A stretch of DNA of 22,797 nt, from NCBI GenBank assembly GCA_002420235.1, contig DIHQ01000031.1, positions 1 to 22,797 on the forward strand, read 5' to 3'. Positions 15,436-22,797 of the stretch are shown piece by piece (positions within the stretch are counted from its first letter, which is position 1; every line of letters begins with the position of its first letter). This DNA comes from Flavobacteriales bacterium UBA5692 (GTDB lineage: Bacteria; Bacteroidota; Bacteroidia; Flavobacteriales_D; Sanyastnellaceae). The notes beneath the pieces are model-generated. The model was not told the DNA's origin, did no database searches, and worked only from the letters and a program-made list of their open reading frames with translations. Position numbers and translations under genes: made by a program.

Positions 15436-16975
15436 TTTGAAGCACGATGGCAGAAGAGGGCACTCCTTTAGTGGGCTTTAAGAAATAGAGGCCTGGCGGC
15501 AGGTTGAGTTCATGAGTCGTTTGGCGTGAGCCTGTCTTGATGATACCTGCGAGCTGGCCGCTGAGGTCGTACAACTCGATTGTGGGATGTTCACCCGAGG
15601 CGTTCCAAGCGAGTGTCACTCGTCCGTCCGTGGGGTTGGGATATACCGCAAAAGGCTGCCAATCGTACAGGCCGGATGTGCCCAGCCCCGAGCAATCCAC
15701 TTCATTGGCCACGAAGGCGCTGCGGTCGGCTACGAAGGAGTGTAGCCCGTAGAGTGCGCCGCCGGGACCTCCGCCACCTCCAGGTCCGCCCGTGTTGAGG
15801 TTGTTGTCGAAGTTGGCTGCGAAGTCGGCGTTGGAATACATCTTGTTGTCGTCGTTGTACACCGCGCTTTGGATCAACGCTTGGACGGCATCGAGGCGAG
15901 GGTCGAGGTATTCGGAATTGAAATACAGTTCCCGGAGTTCACAGACCTCAGCCAAATAAGCGTTTTTCAAGTTTTCGTTTGCGAGGATGCGCTCTAGTAA
16001 GGGTCGGTCGTAGTTGCCGCCATCGAATTCTACATCGAGTTGCGTCATGTCACCTGGAACTCCAAAGGCGTAGCTTCCAAACGTCTCATTGCAGTCCCAT
16101 TTTATCCACTGCCAGCGCCCGAGGGTGGTGTTTTGGTAGAGGTAGTAATTGCGCGCGGAAAGGGTATAGCTGTCCAAGTTGGCGAACAGGTTATCCAACG
16201 CCGCTGAGCGCAAATACGCCTGCAAATCGAGGTGATCTCCGAGTTCGTTTTCGAATTGCTCGTCCGAGGCGGTATTGATGAATTCGATGAAGGATATGAA
16301 ATCTGACCAGTCATCCGACTCGTTCATCTTGAGATCGTAGGCATCGCCGTAGTCCGAGGCGTTAGGGCCTTCGTAGACGAGGCTGGCTTCGTCGCTGCCC
16401 GGTCCGAAGTTGGAACCGGCCTTAAAAAGCATGCCGTCGTCATCCCCTATACTGCGGTCGAGGAATTGGTCGTCGATTTGTTCTACGACGGTGTAGAAGC
16501 CCCACGATTCGCCGTTGTACCGCACTTCTGCAAACGTGGCCCGCGGCGCCAATATGCCGGCATCTTCGCATATGTCTAAGAAAACTTTTTCTCGGGCAAA
16601 GGTCGGGTCCTTGAAGCCGTTGTTGAAGTTGAGCTTCTTGAGCAAGTCGTAGGCTTGGCCCGGGATGAACCGGTTGAAGTCTACCTTGAATGGTTTCTTG
16701 TTACCGGGGTGGTTCATGCTCGAATTGCCCTTCAAGCGGATGCCCACCGAATCCAAGGTGGTGGTGCCGATTTCCGTGCCGATTGTAATGGCAGCGGGGA
16801 TGTAGTTCTGCTCACCTTCATATTCCGAAAGCAACTCATTCCAATAGGATGTGCTGTAAAAATCGATATCGACTTGGAGAATATGGTCCGGTCCAAAGAC
16901 GTTATTTCCTTCGGTTTGAGCGAAGCATTGTGCTACTATTAGCGTCGTGAATAATAAGATAAGCGTGCGAATCAT
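15425..16975 (-). CDS. secreted CotH kinase-family protein with T9SS sorting domain
   Basis: A 516-residue exported protein: signal peptide (1-20, ending CFAQ), a CotH domain (about 30-350) and a T9SS type A sorting domain (about 437-516, FAVYPNPTDGRVTL to the end). CotH proteins are atypical protein kinases, first known from Bacillus spore coats and shown there to phosphorylate coat proteins. Marks here: VGIRLKGNSSMNHPGNKKPFKVDF (78-100), REKVFLDICEDAGI, YNGESWGFYTVVEQID (153-168), LDNLFANLDSY (260-270), and NYYLY..RWQWIKWDCNETFG (276-300) with Asp294 as the likely metal or catalytic acid. A GGPGGGGGPGG linker precedes the tail region. The motifs look intact, so surface kinase activity is possible but untested. 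The ATG at 16975 gives the signal directly. Its 3' end overlaps the radical SAM gene tail to tail by 11 bases. Confidence 0.92.
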   Translation of the reverse strand: MIRTLILLFTTLIVAQCFAQTEGNNVFGPDHILQVDIDFYSTSYWNELLSEYEGEQNYIPAAITIGTEIGTTTLDSVGIRLKGNSSMNHPGNKKPFKVDFNRFIPGQAYDLLKKLNFNNGFKDPTFAREKVFLDICEDAGILAPRATFAEVRYNGESWGFYTVVEQIDDQFLDRSIGDDDGMLFKAGSNFGPGSDEASLVYEGPNASDYGDAYDLKMNESDDWSDFISFIEFINTASDEQFENELGDHLDLQAYLRSAALDNLFANLDSYTLSARNYYLYQNTTLGRWQWIKWDCNETFGSYAFGVPGDMTQLDVEFDGGNYDRPLLERILANENLKNAYLAEVCELRELYFNSEYLDPRLDAVQALIQSAVYNDDNKMYSNADFAANFDNNLNTGGPGGGGGPGGALYGLHSFVADRSAFVANEVDCSGLGTSGLYDWQPFAVYPNPTDGRVTLAWNASGEHPTIELYDLSGQLAGIIKTGSRQTTHELNLPPGLYFLKPTKGVPSSAIVLQIIQ

Positions 16976-17039
16976 TGGTTTTGAGACTTAGTTTAAGGAA
17001 GGGGCTTAATGCTGCATGAAGCAATGTAACCGGCAAACG

Positions 17040-17456
17040 TTAGATGAGCTCACTTTCGACGACGTTATGCTCACAATATTTAGCGTTGCCAAAAGCGAGA
17101 ATAAGGTAGAAAATGAAGGGGAGCAGTATTAGTCCGACACCAAAAGCAGGCGTTTTCCCGAAGAGCTTGGCTAAACGAATGCTGTCAACGACGCTGACGA
17201 ATAAAACAGCGAAAGAACCCGCAAAAGGCACAACGCCGAAGAAATACAGTACAACCCACCACTTCGGCCGACATAAGATTTGGGTGAAAACATAGATGTT
17301 GTAAAAGGGGATGAGCAATGCCCATCCAGGTCGTTCGGCTTTGATGAAAATCTTCCAGCTCGCCACCAAAATGATAACGAGCAATAGCAGCGCGAAAATG
17401 AAGTAGGCGCCCGCCAAAGCGGCAAACATGGAGCCTTCAAATGGAGTGGGAATCAT
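17040..17456 (-). CDS. DUF5684-type small membrane protein
   Basis: A 138-residue integral membrane protein with about four hydrophobic segments (roughly 12-34, 44-60, 66-90 and 101-122). The stretch SWKIFIKAERPGWALLIPFYNIYVFTQI, followed by PKWWVVLYF and later LAKLFGKTPAFGVGLILLPFIFYLILAFG, matches my memory of DUF5684, a family of unknown function sometimes found next to signal-peptidase genes. Here its neighbours are T9SS cargo genes. It begins one base after the stop of the upstream 441-residue protein, so the two are probably cotranscribed. The ATG at 17456 is the only sensible start. No catalytic motif was seen. Confidence 0.82.
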   Translation of the reverse strand: MIPTPFEGSMFAALAGAYFIFALLLLVIILVASWKIFIKAERPGWALLIPFYNIYVFTQILCRPKWWVVLYFFGVVPFAGSFAVLFVSVVDSIRLAKLFGKTPAFGVGLILLPFIFYLILAFGNAKYCEHNVVESELI

Positions 17457-17457
17457 T

Positions 17458-18783
17458 TTATCTCAAGATTTGTAAGTGCCTTGTTGACCTGGTTTTGGAG
17501 GTTTCGATTTGAAGCGTGTAAAAACCGGAGGGCAGATCAAACGTATGTTCTGAACCGCGTCGGACGGACGGCCAAAATGCAGCTTCTTTCCCAGCGGGAT
17601 TGATGACTCGAATATCAGCTGTGGCTTCGTCTCCGGACCATGAAATTGTTATTTGATTTCGAGCTGGATTGGGGTAGGCATCGATCACAAAGGTTTCTGT
17701 TTGGTCAGGAGCATTGTTGACACTTCCAGCATCTGCACGGAGACAAAAAGCCCCTTCAGCAGACCATTCAAAGCCTGCAGCCGTCCAGTGAAAACCGTCA
17801 AACCGCAAATGGTATTCCTCACCTTCTTCGCTATCAAATCCAATTTGAGACCAAAACTGGTTTTCATCAAAATTCAAGTCTTCAGAACAGGCAATTGGAA
17901 CAAGTTCAGCACAATCACCTCGGTAAAGGGCCATTTGACTATCCCAAGAGAAATAATATAACCAGGTTTCAGTGAGGTCTTCTTGGCATTGGGAGTGGGA
18001 GACTGTGTACGAATTGCCATCACCGGTCCAACTAAACCAGACTGAGCCATCATCTACACCATCATTCCAGCATTCCGTTCCTAGCATATCGGCTTCTAGA
18101 TTCATTCCGATTCCACTCCCGAGCTCAGTATCGTCAAATGGCCCTATGAAACCGGGAGATGAAGCTGTGGTCTCTTCGAATAGAGCACTGATATTTCTGG
18201 ATGCATCGCAGGTTATGTGGTCTGTAAGCGGTTCAAGCTGCATTCCAGCCAGACAAAATGTTCCTTGGCCAACACCTTGCCATTCATCTCCATCGTAATG
18301 ATTAAAACCGTCAGCCATCAGCCAGTACTCTACACCCTCTTCCGCGGTGAAATTCAAAACGGAATGCCACCACCCCCACCATACTTGCATATCATCGTTT
18401 GCGGTTACAAGGGATAAATTGTCACACGACCCGGCATACAGTGCTAGCTGTAAGTCATTACTGTAAAATGCAGATCCGGGACAGCTCCAAGTAAAAATTT
18501 GGTAGGTGTTTCCATCTCCTGTGAATTTAAACCAGACCGATTGATCTACAGCGGGGCTGCTTGCTCCCGGAGCGATATCAAACCAAAACCCGGCCAGGTC
18601 ATCAGCCAATTCTGGCTCGCCTGTGGCTTCAAGGTTTACAAAAGGCCCTAAGGAGATTTGCTCCCCGATGTCGCCCATTAGGATTTCTGAAATGTCTAAT
18701 GCATCCGAGCAGAAGTCGTTATCAGGCTGGGCCCATGCAAGGAAAGGGAGCGACAGCGTCGCGCAAAAGAGTAGCTTTTTCAT
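17458..18783 (-). CDS. secreted protein with two tandem domains and T9SS sorting domain
   Basis: A 441-residue exported protein with a signal peptide (1-19, ending WAQ). Two copies of a roughly 155-residue domain follow (about 25-178 and 192-349). Paired landmarks are VWFKFTGDGNTYQI and VWFSWTGDGNSYTV, LALYAGSC and MALYRGDC, GVEYWLMADGF and GEEYHLRFDGF, GTFCL and GAFCL. The cysteines recur at the same places and probably form disulfides within each copy. The domains are acidic and rich in Trp, Tyr and Phe, with the look of PPC-like beta-sandwich adhesion or binding modules. The end (from FVIDAYPNPARNQI, 365-441) is a T9SS type A sorting domain. No enzyme motif was found, so a surface binding role is inferred. 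It is head of a two-gene unit with the DUF5684 gene. Confidence 0.85.
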   Translation of the reverse strand: MKKLLFCATLSLPFLAWAQPDNDFCSDALDISEILMGDIGEQISLGPFVNLEATGEPELADDLAGFWFDIAPGASSPAVDQSVWFKFTGDGNTYQIFTWSCPGSAFYSNDLQLALYAGSCDNLSLVTANDDMQVWWGWWHSVLNFTAEEGVEYWLMADGFNHYDGDEWQGVGQGTFCLAGMQLEPLTDHITCDASRNISALFEETTASSPGFIGPFDDTELGSGIGMNLEADMLGTECWNDGVDDGSVWFSWTGDGNSYTVSHSQCQEDLTETWLYYFSWDSQMALYRGDCAELVPIACSEDLNFDENQFWSQIGFDSEEGEEYHLRFDGFHWTAAGFEWSAEGAFCLRADAGSVNNAPDQTETFVIDAYPNPARNQITISWSGDEATADIRVINPAGKEAAFWPSVRRGSEHTFDLPSGFYTLQIETSKTRSTRHLQILR

Positions 18784-19172
18784 GTGGGATAAGTTGAACC
18801 AACAATGTATTTACATCTGTTACCAATCGCAAACGGGAATCTTCAACACTATACCCCAGCTGGTTATTTGGACTATCGAAAATTTATGGGAAAGGAAAAG
18901 CCCAATGTCAATGTGAGGGGTTGGCTCCTTTAGTTTCAGGTCAGCAGAGCTCTTCAAAGCATGGCACGCGCAAAGTGCGCAGATTTATGAGGTGTTTTCT
19001 TAGAAATAATCGGTGGCTCTATTTATGGAGAGTGAGTGTTGTCAACGATTTAGCAACGGTCTCGCCGAAAGCGGTATTGTTTGTAACGAATGAGATTAAT
19101 TCATAGTAATTAGAGCCTTTAAGGTGATTTGCTAATCGCATTGTAGATTGAAAGAAATTAACCGAGTCCATC
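18784..19172. other. 389-base intergenic region between two divergent T9SS cargo genes
   Basis: The longest gap in the window. It should carry promoters for 18783 (minus) and 19173 (plus). I see a small GC hairpin (GCGCA and TGCGC around three bases, 18968-18980) without a T-run, and A/T-rich sequence from 19080 to 19165. Short open frames (for example 18921-19106) show no coding character or homology that I recognise. A small RNA cannot be excluded, but no sign of one is visible. Confidence 0.5.
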
Positions 19173-20600
19173 ATGCGCTCACGTATTATTCTTTGGTTGT
19201 TTTTTGCTGGCCCTATCTCTTTCGCAGCAAATGCACAAACCTATGAATTCCTCGAGGGGAAGGCCTTCAGCGAAATCATCGACCTTAGTGAGTATTACGG
19301 CATTCCTAATGCGCTATTCGATGCTGTTTCCGGAGTAGATGCGTACCGAGTCATCTATACCATGCCATTCTTAGGCGAAGACATCACCGTATCCGGTGTG
19401 GTGTTCGAACCAACAGACTTGGATCCATTGTGTGCGCACCCCGTTCACGTCTACATGCATGGAACCATTTTTGCTCGTAGTGATGCCCCGTCCTTTCTGG
19501 GTTACGAGGGACAAATCGGCTACCTCATGGCTGCACTGGGGTTTTCTGTTGTTATGCCAGATTATGTGGGCCTTGGCTTGGACGACCAGCGCTTGCATCC
19601 TTACGTGCACGCCGAGAGTGAGGCCTTGGCCGGAGCACATTTGATCAACGCGATTTACACAATGGATAATCCCTCGGGGAACTCACATGATATCAACCAA
19701 CTCTACATTTCAGGCTATTCGCAAGGAGGCCATGCGGCCATGGCGCTGCATCGAGAGCTTCAGCAAAATTGGCCGGAGTATCCCGTTCAAGCATCTGCCC
19801 CGGGCTCTGGACCATACGACATAACGGGCGTCCAGTACCCTGAGATTTTTGCGGGTGAAACGTACTCGAGGCCATCTTATTTGGCATACACTGCATTGGC
19901 TTGGCAAAGCGTTTACGGCAATCTCTATGACAGCATTAACGAGTACTTCCAAGAACCATACGCGTCACAGTTGGAGGATCTATTCGATGGTGAAACATCG
20001 ACATGGGAAGTCAATTCAGCCTTGCCTTACTATCTGGATGACTTTGTCCAAATGGAGGCGATGGATACGTTGTTAGCTGAAAGCTCTCCATTTCTCGCCG
20101 CGGCAAATGATAATGACGTCTACGATTGGATTCCTGATGCTCCAGTCCGAATGTATTATTGCACAGAAGACGAAGAAGTTTTCTACCAGAATGCCATCGG
20201 TGCTGAGGAGCACATGCTTAACCTTGGCGCCGAAAATGTAGAAGCTATAGACCTTGGTGCATATGATCACGGCGACTGTGCGGGTCAGGCGATTTTTGGG
20301 GCCACCTTGTGGTTCCACTCCCAAGCGTCAATATGTGAGGGCATAACCTCTGTTGAGAAGCCCTCAATTAGAACAGAAGATGCACCGACTATCTACCCGA
20401 ATCCAACCCGAGGCCACTTGATGGTCAATCTTGAAAATTGCAAAAAATTATGCCGGTGGGAGGTTTACAGTACCAGAGGCCGATTGATCCAGTCGGGCAG
20501 TGGAACTGTCCTCCCGATTCAATGTCTCCAAGCTGGAGCCTACATAATTTACCTGCCCGACCACAACGTGGCGAAAAGCTTGATTGTTTCTCGCGAGTGA
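19173..20600 (+). CDS. secreted alpha/beta hydrolase (lipase/peptidase-like) with T9SS sorting domain
   Basis: A 475-residue exported hydrolase with a signal peptide (1-22, ending ANAQ). The core follows the fold: VHVYMHGT (92-98), VVMPDYVGLG (127-135), then ISGYSQGGHAAM with nucleophile Ser183 in GYSQGG. The likely acid is Asp333 (YYCTEDEEV) and the base His366 (AYDHGDC), so a full triad is present. The layout (DYVGLG, GYSQGG, late D-x-x-V) is that of secreted lipases and prolyl-oligopeptidase-like esterases; the substrate cannot be told. The tail (from IYPNPTRGHLMVN, about 396-475) is a T9SS type A sorting domain. It contrasts with the 8128 gene, whose nucleophile is lost. A two-way terminator lies 44 bases downstream. 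Confidence 0.9.
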   Translation: MRSRIILWLFFAGPISFAANAQTYEFLEGKAFSEIIDLSEYYGIPNALFDAVSGVDAYRVIYTMPFLGEDITVSGVVFEPTDLDPLCAHPVHVYMHGTIFARSDAPSFLGYEGQIGYLMAALGFSVVMPDYVGLGLDDQRLHPYVHAESEALAGAHLINAIYTMDNPSGNSHDINQLYISGYSQGGHAAMALHRELQQNWPEYPVQASAPGSGPYDITGVQYPEIFAGETYSRPSYLAYTALAWQSVYGNLYDSINEYFQEPYASQLEDLFDGETSTWEVNSALPYYLDDFVQMEAMDTLLAESSPFLAAANDNDVYDWIPDAPVRMYYCTEDEEVFYQNAIGAEEHMLNLGAENVEAIDLGAYDHGDCAGQAIFGATLWFHSQASICEGITSVEKPSIRTEDAPTIYPNPTRGHLMVNLENCKKLCRWEVYSTRGRLIQSGSGTVLPIQCLQAGAYIIYLPDHNVAKSLIVSRE

Positions 20601-20644
20601 AATAGGACGTGCCCTTCAAGGACGCCAAAATCTAGCCTCTAAAG

Positions 20645-20675
20645 AAGCCCCGCTATCTCAGTGATAACGGGGCTT
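20645..20675. terminator. strong two-way terminator between the hydrolase gene and tRNA-Cys
   Basis: An 8-pair G/C-rich stem (AAGCCCCG with CGGGGCTT), extended by an inner TATC/GATA pairing. It lies 44 bases after the hydrolase stop on the plus strand and 15 bases past the 3' end of the minus-strand tRNA. Short T-runs follow on both sides (CTTTCC on plus; CTTCTTT on minus), so it can end transcripts from both directions. Confidence 0.75.
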
Positions 20676-20690
20676 TCCATTTTGACGATG

Positions 20691-20761
20691 AGGTCCGAAG
20701 CGGATTCGAACCGCTGTAGCAGCTTTTGCAGAGCTGAGCCTAGCCACTCGGCCATCGGACC
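20691..20761 (-). tRNA. trnC: tRNA-Cys (anticodon GCA)
   Basis: The minus strand folds into a full cloverleaf. The 7-pair acceptor stem is GGTCCGA with TCGGACC, with discriminator T. The D arm is GCC/GGC. The anticodon stem is CAGCT with AGCTG around loop CTGCAAA, which puts GCA at positions 34-36. The T stem is AGCGG with CCGCT around TTCGAAT. The variable loop is short. CCA is not encoded, so it must be added after transcription. Length is 71 bases. Confidence 0.95.
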
Positions 20762-20836
20762 ATAAATACCGATACATACATCGGATGACGAATATACGAA
20801 AACGAGTGCGCGGAGATTACATACCAACTTGTAGAA

Positions 20837-21697
20837 ATGTACATTCGTATTATGAGCGCAAAGAAATACGTGGCAAATGCCTTAACAATGGGCAACTTGT
20901 TGAGTGGGGTGCTCGTGATTTTGGGCGTATTCATTTGGCCGTTTGGTGCTCCGCTGCAGGGCCACTTGCAATTTGATGTAGAGCCGTATTACGAGTTCGG
21001 GGCATTGTCGCATGCTTGGCTTGGTCGGGGTATGTTGGGTTTGGCCGGAATTTGGCTGGTGGGGCAGTTATTCGATTTGCTTGACGGCATTGCGGCACGC
21101 TGGGCGGGTACAGATGGGGTAATGGGTAGGCAATTGGACAGTATTGCCGATGCGGTGAGCAGTGGTGTTACGCCGGCAGTTGTTGGCGTGATGATGTTGC
21201 ATGCTTGGGCTCCTGCGATTCCGGAACCGTTGAAGTTTCTGCCTTTGACCATCGCCGTGGCCGCGGCCTATCGGTTAGCTCGATTCAACGTGGAGGCTGC
21301 GAAAGGACTGCACGCATCAGGCTTCAGTGGCATGCCCGCCCCGGCTGGTGCGCTGTGGTGGATTGGGACTTTGCTTGTAGGAGCCCAGTACGAGATTCAG
21401 GGATCGTGGGGTTCGTCCGGCTTGGGCAGTACAAACATTATTTTGGTAGCGATTTTCATCGGTAGCAGCCTCATCCCTTGGTGGATGGTAAGCCGAAGGC
21501 CGATGTTGGACTTGAAAAGGTGGGGAAAAGACCCGGATTTTGACCGTCGTCGAGCTGTGTTCTTGGGCGGCGTTATAACTGCGGGGTTGGTGTCAGCATT
21601 TTTTGGTCGCGCCCTAGGATTGGGAATCCTCGTGGGATTACTTTTGTATGCGTTATGCGGGGCCTACATTAAAAAAACAACCGATAGCCGACCATGA
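20837..21697 (+). CDS. pssA: CDP-diacylglycerol--serine O-phosphatidyltransferase
   Basis: It joins CDP-diacylglycerol and serine to phosphatidylserine, the precursor of phosphatidylethanolamine, in the inner membrane. The 286-residue frame carries the full CDP-alcohol phosphotransferase motif: Asp80, Asp83-Gly84, Ala87-Arg88, Gly97, Asp101, Asp105 (DLLDGIAARW, then GRQLDSIAD). About six to eight hydrophobic segments fit the family, and VSSGVTPA after the motif is typical of PssA rather than PgsA. An in-frame ATG at 20852 is an equally good start, giving MSAKKYVANALTMGN, which resembles other Bacteroidota PssA N-termini. The gene is coupled to purS by ATGA. Confidence 0.92.
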   Translation: MYIRIMSAKKYVANALTMGNLLSGVLVILGVFIWPFGAPLQGHLQFDVEPYYEFGALSHAWLGRGMLGLAGIWLVGQLFDLLDGIAARWAGTDGVMGRQLDSIADAVSSGVTPAVVGVMMLHAWAPAIPEPLKFLPLTIAVAAAYRLARFNVEAAKGLHASGFSGMPAPAGALWWIGTLLVGAQYEIQGSWGSSGLGSTNIILVAIFIGSSLIPWWMVSRRPMLDLKRWGKDPDFDRRRAVFLGGVITAGLVSAFFGRALGLGILVGLLLYALCGAYIKKTTDSRP

Positions 21698-21957
21698 AAT
21701 TCCGAGCTTCTATAAACATCATGCCATTGCCGGCATTGTTGGACCCACAAGGTAAAGCCGTATCGGGCAATATGAAGAACATAGGATTGTCCTCTATCGA
21801 TAATGTTCGTGTTGGCAAGCACCTCACCCTCGAAGTAGAAGCGAGCAGTCAACCGGAGGCTGAGGAGCAGGTGAAGACGGCGTGTGAGAAGCTGTTGGCC
21901 AACCAAATAATGGAACAGTTCGAATTCCGCTTAGAGGCCGTTGAGACCGAGGCCTGA
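21694..21957 (+). CDS. purS: phosphoribosylformylglycinamidine synthase subunit PurS
   Basis: An 87-residue PurS, the small bridging subunit of the multi-chain FGAM synthase that, with PurL and PurQ, performs the fourth step of purine synthesis and helps pass ammonia between them. LLDPQGKAV near the start, NVRVGKHLTLEVEA in the middle and CEKLLANQIMEQFEF near the end match the family along its full length. It overlaps the pssA stop as ATGA. No purL or purQ is in the window. Its presence implies that this organism uses the three-chain enzyme rather than only the single long PurL, unless PurS is a remnant. Confidence 0.93.
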   Translation: MKFRASINIMPLPALLDPQGKAVSGNMKNIGLSSIDNVRVGKHLTLEVEASSQPEAEEQVKTACEKLLANQIMEQFEFRLEAVETEA

Positions 21958-21960
21958 ACC

Positions 21961-22467
21961 CTACAATAATGCTTGCGATAGAAGCAGCGCATAAAGCTCT
22001 TCCATGGAGGGCATTCCGCGGAATATGCAGACGCGATCAAATGCGCTGATGCTGTCTTCTTTGTATAAAATGAATGAGCCGTCGTCGAGTGGATGGGGAC
22101 GCAATGTGTATACCAAGTCCAACGGGAACGTGCTGTCCCCAATGAACAATTGGAGCTCATTGCCGCGCACTTCAGCGGTATACATGACGGCGTCGCTGAA
22201 GTAGGAATCGCCTTGAATGAGTTTGCCTTCACGTACCGAATATGCGAGGTCAAATGCACTCGTCGAATAGCCTGCGAAAATGAGTTCGGGCTGAGTGGTG
22301 TAAACCACTTGACCTCGCCAATCGCATCCTTCCCTTATAACACCATTCTCGGCGTGCATGAGCATTTCGCTCCACAGCAGACGATCATTTGGATAGACTT
22401 CCACTCGGTTCTGTGCTAATGCATTAAAGGTGTTGGCAAATAGGCCAATGAGGATAAGGACGCGCAT
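21961..22467 (-). CDS. small exported protein, unknown function
   Basis: A 168-residue protein I cannot name. The ATG at 22467 starts a signal peptide (MRVLILIGLFANTFNALAQ); an ATG at 22509 in frame would put 14 residues before it and overlap the next gene, so I reject it. The mature part alternates beta-type strands (QVVYTTQPELIFAGYS, DAVMYTAEVRGNELQLFIGD, PLDLVYTLRPHP) and has two cysteines, one in REGCDWRG and one in RVCIFRG. No lipobox, membrane segment or T9SS tail was seen, so it is likely periplasmic. It ends three bases from the purS stop, tail to tail, and lies 22 bases after the PLP-enzyme gene, probably in the same transcript. Confidence 0.75.
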   Translation of the reverse strand: MRVLILIGLFANTFNALAQNRVEVYPNDRLLWSEMLMHAENGVIREGCDWRGQVVYTTQPELIFAGYSTSAFDLAYSVREGKLIQGDSYFSDAVMYTAEVRGNELQLFIGDSTFPLDLVYTLRPHPLDDGSFILYKEDSISAFDRVCIFRGMPSMEELYALLLSQALL

Positions 22468-22489
22468 ATCCGAAACTACGTCCTTCGCT

Positions 22490-22797
22490 TCAAACTTGCG
22501 CCAAGGCATGGTCTAAATCCGCGATTAAGTCATCCGGTCTCTCAATGCCGACGCTGATGCGAATAAGGCCTTCGGTGATGCCAAATTGCGCCTTCACATC
22601 CGCTGGTACTCCGGCGTGAGTCATACTGGCGGGATGCTCTGCCAGCGACTCCGTCGATCCGAGACTTACGGCCAATTGGAAATGCCTGAACGCATTCAGC
22701 ACACGGAATGCGGCTGAGCGACCTCCGGCGACTTCGAAAGCGGCCATGGCCCCTCCGCCGATCATTTGTTCCGCTGCAACAGCACGGTCCGCCTCCG
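22490..22797 (-). CDS. Cys/Met-metabolism PLP-dependent enzyme, C-terminal part (5' end outside window)
   Basis: About 102 codons open to the window edge. The sequence FQLAVSLGSTESLAEHPASMTHAGVP, then FGITEGLIRISVGIERPDDLIADLDHAL, is the C-terminal domain of the cystathionine gamma-synthase / beta-lyase / methionine gamma-lyase family, which handles sulfur amino acids. The family calls are certain from these blocks, but the reaction cannot be chosen because the PLP-lysine region and substrate residues lie outside. An internal ATG at 22765 is not the start; the conserved reading frame continues upstream of it. Confidence 0.93.
   Translation of the reverse strand, partial: EADRAVAAEQMIGGGAMAAFEVAGGRSAAFRVLNAFRHFQLAVSLGSTESLAEHPASMTHAGVPADVKAQFGITEGLIRISVGIERPDDLIADLDHALAQV

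Noticed and set aside
15760..15800. G/C-rich repeat in the CotH-like gene as a regulatory element
   Set aside because: It simply encodes the GGPGGGGGPGG linker in frame.
20691..20761. tRNA-Cys as an integration site for a mobile element
   Set aside because: No integrase, no direct repeat of the tRNA 3' end and only housekeeping genes beside it.

Overview
The window reads as chromosomal DNA from a Bacteroidota bacterium, most likely of the Flavobacteriales type. Four predicted exported proteins end in type IX secretion system (T9SS) C-terminal sorting domains with the YPNP signature. Lipoproteins and a DUF4296 gene typical of the phylum are present, Shine-Dalgarno sequences are not obvious, and the genes are tightly packed. 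No phage, transposase, integrase, CRISPR array or rRNA is visible. The species cannot be named from the sequence.

Region 1 (1-8127) is housekeeping. A partial uvrC (minus) is divergent from an SDR-family oxidoreductase (plus). The SDR gene converges on a minus-strand operon read yraN, pseudouridine synthase, polyprenol-phosphate mannosyltransferase-type GT2, dihydroorotase (pyrC), DUF4296 lipoprotein, with gaps of 14, 2 and 4 bases and a final ATGA overlap. Upstream of it lie a TonB C-terminal-domain protein and a membrane-anchored coiled-coil protein.

Region 2 (8128-12414) holds a secreted alpha/beta-hydrolase-fold protein whose nucleophile elbow lacks serine, then (minus) a bacterial nitric oxide synthase oxygenase and a RhlE-like DEAD-box RNA helicase. 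The NOS has no reductase domain and no reductase gene nearby.

Region 3 (12545-20600) is the accessory part. It contains a 555-residue predicted lipoprotein translationally coupled by ATGA to a radical SAM protein with a partial SPASM/Twitch cysteine pattern, then a convergent CotH-kinase-family protein with a T9SS tail. A small DUF5684-type membrane protein, a secreted protein with two tandem domains and a T9SS tail, a 389-base gap, and a secreted hydrolase with an intact Ser-Asp-His triad and T9SS tail follow. The lipoprotein-radical SAM pair is the best candidate for an undescribed system, and its substrate is unknown.

Region 4 (20645-22797) is housekeeping again: a two-way terminator, tRNA-Cys(GCA), pssA coupled by ATGA to purS, a small secreted protein of unknown function, and the 3' end of a Cys/Met-metabolism PLP enzyme that leaves the window. 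All family calls come from reading motifs by eye; no database search was run.
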